Below the pieces are notes generated by a model. That model did not search any database, was not told where the DNA came from, and saw only the letters and a list, made by a program, of their open reading frames with translations. From the NCBI RefSeq assembly GCF_018991925.1, contig NW_024756914.1:5530329-5594328 (forward strand): 64,000 nt of DNA, in the 5' to 3' direction. The position numbers and the translations under genes were made by a program. Positions 56,829 through 64,000 of this stretch are shown piece after piece; the first letter of the stretch is position 1; every line of letters starts with the position of its first letter. The stretch comes from Homarus americanus. Its lineage: Eukaryota; Arthropoda; Malacostraca; Decapoda; Nephropidae.

Positions 56829-57350
56829 CAGGTTGACAACCCCTTATCCGGAATTCCGAAAACCGAAAGATTCTTTAGTGGAGTAAAATATTTTTTTTTA
56901 CAGGGATCAGCCCACCCGGGCACAGGTCACTGACCTACATCAGGGCCTGGGGGCGAAAATGTAATAGTAATAATAATAATGATAGTAATAATTCATAGTA
57001 AATAAAATTTATAATAAAAAATACACAAAAATAAAATAATAATGATAATAATAATAATAATTATAATAATAATAATAATAATAATAATAAAGAAATACAA
57101 GAATGAAAAAAAAATCAAAAGTGAGAAACACGACCTAGACCTAGACCTGTAATTATTATTATTATTACACTTTCGCCCCCCAGGCCCCAATGTGGGTCAG
57201 TGACCTGTGCCGGGAGGGTGGGGGCGGACAGGCTAATCCCTGTAAAAAAAAAATAAATAAAAACTAACCTAACCATTCTGAAATCCGAAAAATTCAGAAA
57301 TCCGAAACACATCTGGCCCCAAGGATTTCGGATAAGAGATTGTCAACCTG
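56829..57350. mobile_element. TIR element G2 with inverted (AAT)n module
   Basis: 522 bp with ends CAGGTTGACAACCCCTTATC (left) and, reverse-complemented, CAGGTTGACAATCTCTTATC (right). Unlike G1, no clear TA flank remains. The inner module (56900-57243) has arms of about 65 bp reading CAGGGATCAGCCCACCCGGG, then CACAGGTCACTGACC, separated by AAT-rich sequence. Confidence 0.8.
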
Positions 57351-58980
57351 AAGAGTGGACCAGACGGTTAGCACCCGAACGACTTCATAGGATTTGTTCA
57401 TATTTTCCACAGTTGTTTGGATGATAGTAAGTAATAAAACCGATACAACAACTTTTAAATTTAATTTTAAGCATTTAATTTTTATTTTTCATATTTCTTA
57501 ATATAATATCATAAATCATCTGTAGTGGGCAGGGCATGAAAGCTGATGGAAATTACAGGGTGAAACACAGCGAACAACTGATCATATGGCAATAACAAAC
57601 TGTCTCAAAGAGCTTTGTATAAGGCGAATAAATAAATTATTTACCGTAAATATTTGGTCGACATTTCTAACATCTCATCGAAAATTATAAATTTGTGATT
57701 TCGGTTATTGTAAACATTACAGTAACTGGGGTTTATTACCATAAATATTGGCGTGATTGTCTTATGTTTTCAATGTTATAAGTTTCAGCAATGTTGTTTT
57801 TCAGTGCCGTTCTTATCGTGTCGTGTTCGGTATCGTATCCCAAGATATCTGTGCTTGTGGAAGACCGTCTCCAAAAGTTCATCTGTCAACATGGCAGGAC
57901 GTGAAAGTGTTCAAAATTCGGCAGAGAAATGATAGTGAACAAAAAATACTGTATGTATTTCAATGTAACAAGCGATCGTAACCTTAGGTCCACAAAAAGC
58001 CGCTTCAAGAAAGTTGCTTTCATTGGTTCCATGTATCAAAGTAAGTTCTCTGCTTAATATGTCGGGGGTTAGGAAGTTATGTAAGGTTAGGTCAGGTTCT
58101 GTACATTGTTCTCTCCATTTTCGTACTTATAGAGTCATGCATATAACAACTCCAGAAATTTTGATGCAATACCATAATTATTTTCTTCTGTTATTCGTCT
58201 CCTTCACCATTATAAAGAGAAAAACAATTGCAGAATAGAAGACTAGAGGACGATGTTGAGCTAGTGAGGGGTGGCGAATACCGCCCACCATCACCAAGTT
58301 TAATTAACGCAGTTTGGTGAGGGCGTGAGTGAGGTAAACCAGACAAGTTCCGACACGGACAGGCAACAGAGGAAGGCGAAAGTCCGTATGCTTTTCAGTG
58401 ACTAAAGTAAAGGAAATTCTGACGTAGTGTAGCGACACAGATATTTAAGCGGTCTGGGTGTATGTTATGATTCAGTATAACACTGCAATGTGTACAAAAT
58501 TGTCTTTCTCTTGAGGATCCCTGCAGAGGACCAGGTGTTTGTGTGTGCCTGCAAGCTCTCCACATTTAATAACACTACGCTTCATTTTGCTGTCAGTCTT
58601 GGCTATCATTTTTAACCTCAAATGGCGGCGATTAGTTCTTAACGTGTGAGGGGCGTAATTCCTCCCTGCTGCACTTGTCTAGTTGTTATCCCTACTGTTA
58701 TACTTGCTGGTTAGTTTAGAAAGTTCTGATACCACGCAAACATTGTGCAGAATTACTTACATAAAACAAAGAGAACCCCGTAAATATGTCGGTGATATGG
58801 CGGACTTTTGCTGATCCAGGTGACGATAGCTCACCCCGTAGTGGATTCCTCCCCTACAACCGCCGTGTCGCTGACCAGCCGACCCTCTTCGAATTCCCCA
58901 GTGTATGCCTCGTGGCCTTGGTCGGCAACCAGTGCCGCCTAACAAAGCGGAGGTCAACTAGCAACCCACGCCTACCCCCG
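57351..58980. other. Intergenic, no recognised gene
   Basis: Several short open stretches but no recognised domain. Composition becomes more GC-rich after 58640, leading into a TATA-like site at 58983. Confidence 0.4.
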
Positions 58981-58982
58981 CT

Positions 58983-58999
58983 ATATAAGACCTCACGTG
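58983..58999 (+). promoter_or_regulatory. TATA box with adjacent CACGTG E-box
   Basis: TATATAAG at 58983-58990 sits in CCCGCTATATAAGACC, and CACGTG follows at 58994-58999. The TATA match is canonical, but the transcript it would serve is unknown. Confidence 0.35.
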
Positions 59000-59063
59000 G
59001 CCGTGACCTACCTCTTTCTACCTACAGCCACCAGCAAGCAACACCTCCTCCGCTCCTGCCCAC

Positions 59064-59431
59064 AAGTTGCTTGCCATGGAGCCCCTACAAGCTGCTTGCC
59101 CTGGGCCCCCACAAGTTGCTTGCCCTGGACCCCCACAAATTGCTTGCCCCGGACCCCGACAAGTTGGTTGCCCTGGGGCCCACCAGAAGCTGCTTGCCCT
59201 GGACCCCCACAAGTTGCTTGCCCTGGGCCTCCACGAGTTGCTTGCCCTGGACCCCCACAAATTGCTTGCCCCGGACCCCCAGAAGTTGCTTGTCCTGGGG
59301 CTCCCACAAGTTGCTTGCCCTGGGGTCCCCACAAGTTGCTTGCCCTGGGGACCCCACAAGTTGCTTGCCCTGGGGACCCCACAAGTTGCTTGCCCTGGGC
59401 CCCCACAAGTTGCGTGCCCTGGGACCCCTAC
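59064..59431. repeat. GC-rich minisatellite, 15 units of 24-26 bp
   Basis: Unit AAGTTGCTTGCCCTGGRCCC followed by CCAC. The first units are 24 bp with one of 26 bp; later units are mostly 25 bp. The array stays open in several frames on both strands because the unit lacks stops, but mixed unit lengths break any single frame, so I do not call a protein. Confidence 0.92.
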
Positions 59432-60839
59432 AATGTGAAATATATAGTTTTCCTTGAGAACTTTATGATCTTGCCATCAGGAAGGCTGAAGGTCTTAACC
59501 AATAGTGATGACAGACTACACGAACCAATTAAACCAAACTTAATGATCTTACATATCTAGTGAGTTGGTTAGGTTTGGTTGGTTTCTGTCGCCAATAATC
59601 AACGTAGTCCCTCACAGTTTTGCCGTTTCGAAAGAACACTTCTAAAGGCACTACTGTAGGTTCATAGTTATTATTTACCCTCTACACCTAATAAACACTT
59701 TACTATAAAACGAACACATCCTTGAGTTCCTTCCAATATATATAACCGATACAAGTGGTAACTTTCTCCTTAACCTTTTACGATTTTTTATGAGTGAAGC
59801 GGGATGGAAAGTTAATTTGATTTTCTTTGCCAGGTAAGTGAAAGTTAACAGCTCCTCGAGGGACCGTAGCACACCACAACCCATCACACTTCAGGTATGT
59901 CCAAGTCAGTTCTATATACAGTATCAGTTATTGTTGTTTTTATACGTGCTCGGGAGTCTTACGTCCCCACTAACTGAGTGTCGCCGTTACCTCCCGTGTT
60001 GAAGGTCGGGATCACGTTTGCTGTATAAAGTCACTCGGGAAATTTTCTTGATCCAGTGATTTTCTAGATAATGACTTGTGTGTATCATTAACTCATTCAA
60101 CTTCAGGATCTTTGAATTCCTTTATGCCATTATTACACGATAGTTTGTCATGTTCCATTCCACCATCATGAATCCTCTTAGAACTAACATGTTGTCCAGT
60201 GTTTCTTGTGGTTACTGAAGCTCGGGTCCAGAGTGTATCACAATACTGTATGCAAAAGTCATCTCTCAGTGTACAGTACTTTTCACAACATGGGACTGGA
60301 TGTTGATTCAGTCAGATGTTGGTGATCCTTCCCGGAACGAGGACGACGTCTCTTAGTTTTCTGGTTCTTCCTTTAAGACATCCCTCCAGTTTGTTATGCT
60401 CTTCCTCTCTCGTGCGCGCGCTGGTAGTTATTCGAAGGAAACAATATTTCTACTTGAATTTCGTGTTTTACTTTTTACATAAAATATATCGCGGTAAAAT
60501 AAGGTGCTCCCTGACATGCACTAATTGTTCCCCAACGTTGTCTTGTTCACCGTAAACTAACTCTTCAGTGTTCAGGGCCACAACCAAAGGTGAAAACACA
60601 CGGCTGCATCCTCTTTCTCGCCTATGAGCAGAACACGTAAACTTGCTGGTGGAAAATTATTGCTATCACTCCTGAAGGGCTTAGGAAATAAAATAGCTCC
60701 GGTCTCATTATTTCTGTGTTGTGTTTGTAGTTGTCAGAGATAGAAGAGACAGATCCAGGCCCCAGGAGGTAGAAATAAATTCTACCAACATCAGCTGGTC
60801 ACCGCCGATGCCAAGTTTACGAGAAGGATAGTGTGGTAA
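59432..60839. other. Intergenic, no gene seen
   Basis: No conserved domain, RNA gene or clear repeat boundary was recognised. Confidence 0.4.
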
Positions 60840-61050
60840 TTGGGCCAACTGATCGTCTTTGCTTTATTTTATCCTCTTCGCCACTGATCTGCCTGTTAGC
60901 CGCGCCTCTGTTAGGCATTATTGGCATGTACCGACCCCAGAATATAATAAAATCAGTGTATCTGTACCTGCACCAGTGTTGTTCAAGTCTGGTTTTGAAA
61001 GAGCACACACTCGGTGCCGTCACAGCACTCCCAGCAGGGACCTTGAAGAC
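60840..61050 (-). pseudogene. CR1/L2-like LINE 3' end fragment
   Basis: The minus strand carries FKTRLEQHWCRYRY and the 3' end words GGCAGATCAGTGGCGAAGAG then ATAAAATAAA, the family tail. Confidence 0.7.
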
Positions 61051-61055
61051 ATTGG

Positions 61056-62525
61056 GGGCTTAGCCCTGATTTTATAGAGCCACGAGCGCCGAAGGCGCGT
61101 TTTTTTTTTTGGGTCTGGGGGCATGCTCCCCCTGGAAATTTTTGGAATTTAGACTGTCTGTGACAGCATTTCCTGCCATCTGAAGGCAGTTAAAAGAAGA
61201 AACCAAACTGTCTAAATTACAGCAAAAATGTTTATTAAATTGATATGTTAGATAATTACTGGGATGTGTATAATGAGAGTAGTAGGCCAACATGTGTCAA
61301 GTTTGTGTAACTTAGTGTTGATTGTTATTGTTCTGTTGGAGTGCCTGTGTTTGTGTGTGTAGTATGTTACCAGTGTAATGAGACACGTGAGCATGCTGAC
61401 TGGGTGTTAACATTGGTTAATGCATTAAATGTTGCAAAAGTAAAATTGACATGCTCTATCCCTTCACTATCTTAATCACTGTTCACCACACCAGGATCAC
61501 CTTTAGTTTTTTTGGAGGGGGAGCATCAGACTATAGCTTCTTGATTTGAGTCTGGCAAATCTGTTGATGACTTCATTACATTCAATGCCGTCCAGTGTAT
61601 TTTTTTTCAATGGACAGAACTGCCAGGTGATTGAGTCTGTCCTTTACCATGTGTGTAGACGTCTCAAGGCACTGAAGGATCGCTTACAGCTGCTGACAGG
61701 AATGGTCAGTGCCACTTGAAAGATGGCTTTCAGAATTGGAAACATATCAGAATCGAGCAACCTGTATACACTGAGCAGGTCAGGAGTGGCACCTGTCTCC
61801 TCCTTCCTCGCTAGAAAATTCTTAGCAACCAGTATTTCCTCTGATTTCAGCTGGATTTTGTAGTTTATAGCAACTTTTGCCAAGAACTCTTCAGAGAGGA
61901 AAGTCGCAGAGGCTGGGTGACAAGCCTGGAGACCTTTCATGAGATCAGCTCCCACACCAGTAAATCGTAGTTCAAGCTCATTGATCATTCTGTCAAGGCA
62001 AGGAAAATACAAGTTCCTTTTCAGAAGTTCTGCATTGCTGAGATTGGAGCTTGTTCCACAAGAGGACTCCACCACATTCGCCTCGATCTTCTTTTGTTTG
62101 CGTCTTGGACCCCTCTGCTCCTGGATGTGGTTAGTTTCACATATGGCTTTTGCTTTCTTGTATAGATCTTCAGTCATTTCATCAGTGCACTTTTCCCTCA
62201 GTGTGTCATAGACATCATCTTTGTATTGCAGTGCTTGGGCTAAGTCCACAGTTTCCCTTTGAAGAAACTTATGCAATCTCTCTGGTGGAGAGCAAGCTCT
62301 GGAAGATTACAAGCATGTAGATTGTTGGTAACCTGCACAGTTTTGCTCTAAGACCCACTGCCATGGCTGTTCCAATCTCCTCAAGCCACTGTGTAACAGC
62401 AGTATTCATCAGGAGTAGTGGTTGATAAATTAGGGACACTAATATAAAATTCATTTGATATGGATGGAAGTAAATCCTGAATTTAAAACATTTCTAATTC
62501 TTGAAAAGATTCGGGGCTAAAGGCC
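61056..62525 (-). mobile_element. hAT-type element, ZMYM1-like (edges tentative)
   Basis: Edges are suggested by GGGGGCTTAGCCC near 61056 and, reverse-complemented, GGGCCTTTAGCCCC near 62526. Subterminal words GCGCCGAAGGCGCG (61084-61097) and GGGGGCATGCTCCCCC (61118-61133) are palindromic. The transposase remnant is at 61644-62460. Confidence 0.5.
61644..62460 (-). pseudogene. hAT transposase C-terminal half, ZMYM1-like
   Basis: The main open piece (62276-61644, 210 codons) holds the region before and within the hAT dimerisation domain: RNLYFPCLDRMINELELRFT, FPILKAIFQVALTIPVSSCK and RSFSALRRLHTW. P-V-S-x-C-x-R-S-F-S-x-L-x-x is the diagnostic signature of ZMYM1/TTF-type hAT proteins. An upstream piece (62454-62269) continues in another frame. 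The N-terminal zinc finger and first catalytic residues are absent. Confidence 0.8.
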
Positions 62526-62530
62526 CGGAA

Positions 62531-62635
62531 GCCCACCCCCTACCGACGGCCCTAACTCCCTGGCAGCCCACCCCCTACCGACGGCCCTGACTCCCTGGCA
62601 GCCCACCCCCTACCGACGGCCCGGACTCCCTGGCA
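62531..62635. repeat. Three 35-bp tandem units
   Basis: Unit GCCCACCCCCTACCGACGGC, then CCNNACTCCCTGGCA, three times in a row. Units differ only at two positions (TA, TG, GG). Confidence 0.97.
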
Positions 62636-62830
62636 GATTGCTCCAATAGTTCTCAACTCTCACTCCGAAAAAAGTTTGACCTGTTTATTTTCTGAACTCG
62701 TGACTTCTTCAACATGAGGCTGTGACCTCTAGTGGGGCGGGCGTCCACTCGTTCCAGGTATGAACACGCGACTGAGTAATGTCCTCTGAGACTATTATTA
62801 ATCAAGTCACCTCTTGTCCACCTTGTCAAC
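62636..62830 (-). pseudogene. CR1/L2-like LINE C-terminal fragment
   Basis: The minus strand reads LERVDARPTRG, then SLMLKKSRVQKINR, followed by RSES and ELLEQS, the same segment as 39860-40030. Short and diverged. Confidence 0.6.
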
Positions 62831-63862
62831 ACAGTGGTGTACTGTATATAGTACAGATGTTACATATATTTGTAAACAGCAACTCCCTAGATTCAAAATC
62901 CTTGAAATGACTTTACAAGTATTTTGGGGGGTTTAAAAGTTTATAATTACAGTTAAATAGTAATGGTTAAGGAGAAGTTAAAGTATTTGGTTAAGTAGTG
63001 AGTAACTGCCATGGTATACTGTTTGTGTCGATTTATCATTTTCTTAAAAGTTTTACCAAGATGCGTATCGGCAAATTTCTTATGCTAACAGTTGTTCAAT
63101 TTCGGTGTGGAGTATTAAGTTACTGGAACACGTAGTAGCGAGTATCCCTCACTTTTGTGTCTTGGGTTCGATTCCAGACTGGGAAGAGAGCTAAATATGT
63201 AGAGACACTTTACATATGTTTCTTCACATCCTCAACTTGCATAAAAAGTATTAATTCACGAAATATACCGAGTTGAGACGGGAAATTCGTTCATATGTTT
63301 ACACCATCACGTAATTTATGGCGTGATATTATCTAACATTAGACCTCTTCTCTCACTCTCACCTACGGGAAGTCTACTTGCCTCTCACCTACACGAGCGG
63401 CTATAATCAAGTATAATCCTGAGTAGCATATCTGATTACACATTACTAAATGCTTGATAAGATATGAAGGTTCAATATCCCAGGATTTCTCACCAATAAC
63501 AGGGCGGAGAAGATGGTAGGCAAACATTAAACAGGTACTGTAATTAGTATAGTAATTACGAAGTTTACATGTTAGTGTTACAATTGTTATTATATTGACC
63601 TTATTCATCGGAGATTCCATTCGAATATTTACTTGACCACGGTTTGAAATAGTGAGTTAGGAGAGACCTTACCTTCCCTAGTCATTGAGGAAGGTTGAAA
63701 AGTCCAAGGAGGTAGTACAGTACAGTATGGTTAAAATACACGAAAATGCGGTTGTAGTATTGCATCGTTATATAGTGATGTTACTAAGGTCTTGGTATAC
63801 TATGAGTAAAGATAACATATGCTGTTATATTCACCTCGTATTAGTAGTGCATGAAGCGAAAC
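62831..63862. other. Upstream region of the edge gene; tRNA-like B box
   Basis: At 63130-63175 TAGTAGCGAGTATCCC...GGGTTCGATTCC has a perfect Pol III B box and a loose A-box-like region, probably a SINE or tRNA relic; the anticodon arm does not fold well. The rest may be 5' UTR or promoter of the gene at 63863. Confidence 0.35.
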
Positions 63863-64000
63863 ATGAACCGAGGCAGTGTGGTTCGTGCAGATGGTAGTGA
63901 TGTAACACCTCCTCCCTCACACCACAAGTCATCCATCCCCACCCCTGTACGTCAGAAGTACACTGTTACCAGAACTGAAATGCCACGAGCTGCCATTCCT
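63863..64000 (+). CDS. Start of an unknown gene, open to the window edge, SxIP motif
   Basis: 46 codons from ATG (context CGAAACATGA, A at -3) with no stop before the window ends: MNRGSVVRADGSDVTPPPSH, then HKSSIPTPVRQKYTVTRTEM and PRAAIP. Basic and Ser/Thr/Pro-rich. SSIP next to basic residues matches the S/T-x-I-P motif by which microtubule plus-end proteins bind EB1, which is suggestive only. The codon pattern is unlike the surrounding AT-rich noncoding sequence. The family is not recognised; the rest lies beyond the window. Confidence 0.5.
   Translation, partial: MNRGSVVRADGSDVTPPPSHHKSSIPTPVRQKYTVTRTEMPRAAIP

Noticed and set aside
58786..59457. 223-codon ORF starting MSVIWRTFADPG
   Set aside because: Most of it is the stop-free minisatellite; alternative frames and the opposite strand are equally open, and unit length changes break the frame.
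63130..63175. tRNA gene with B box GGGTTCGATTCC
   Set aside because: The anticodon arm does not form a proper 5-bp stem with a 7-nt loop; treated as a SINE or tRNA relic.

Overview
The window is eukaryotic, repeat-dense DNA, most likely from an arthropod. A decapod crustacean is my best guess, which is inference. Support comes from intron-split metazoan genes, short interstitial TTAGG runs, very dense di- and trinucleotide microsatellites, and many LINE, Penelope-like, hAT, Tigger and piggyBac-like remnants. No bacterial, organellar or viral gene organisation is visible.

Two conserved genes can be rebuilt completely from spliced exons. POLR2D (RNA polymerase II subunit RPB4) runs on the minus strand in four coding exons from 40328 down to 17810 and encodes 140 residues. 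IGBP1 (alpha4/Tap42, a PP2A-catalytic-subunit partner) runs on the plus strand in six coding exons from 40711 to 47710 and encodes 359 residues. The two start codons lie head to head, 382 bp apart, which suggests a shared bidirectional promoter. Two more likely host coding exons are a secreted Pro/His-rich protein (minus strand, 51935-52939, 5' exon not found) and the start of an unknown gene open to the window end (63863-64000, with an SxIP motif). A THAP-like exon near 54410 is weaker.

Region by region. 1-17.7 kb has no host gene: a GTF2IRD2-like hAT, a CR1/L2-like LINE, a Penelope fragment and Tigger-type MITEs, several nested inside one another. 17.8-40.3 kb is POLR2D, whose introns hold a jockey-like LINE, a nearly complete Tigger element (20437-23111), its internally deleted relatives, a piggyBac-like TTAA element and a tRNA-Ala-derived SINE. 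40.7-47.7 kb is IGBP1. 47.7-64 kb is mostly intergenic, with a GT-rich minisatellite, the Pro/His-rich gene, LINE tails, a 24/25-bp GC-rich minisatellite, a ZMYM1-like hAT and the partial gene at the right edge.

The strongest pattern beyond the genes is the range of Tigger/pogo-type elements. At least eight terminal-inverted-repeat families are present; most have CAG or CAC ends, and most copies sit between TA dinucleotides. Several nonautonomous copies keep recognisable scraps of transposase, either the N-terminal DNA-binding region or the C-terminal tail with a PCNA-binding-like motif.
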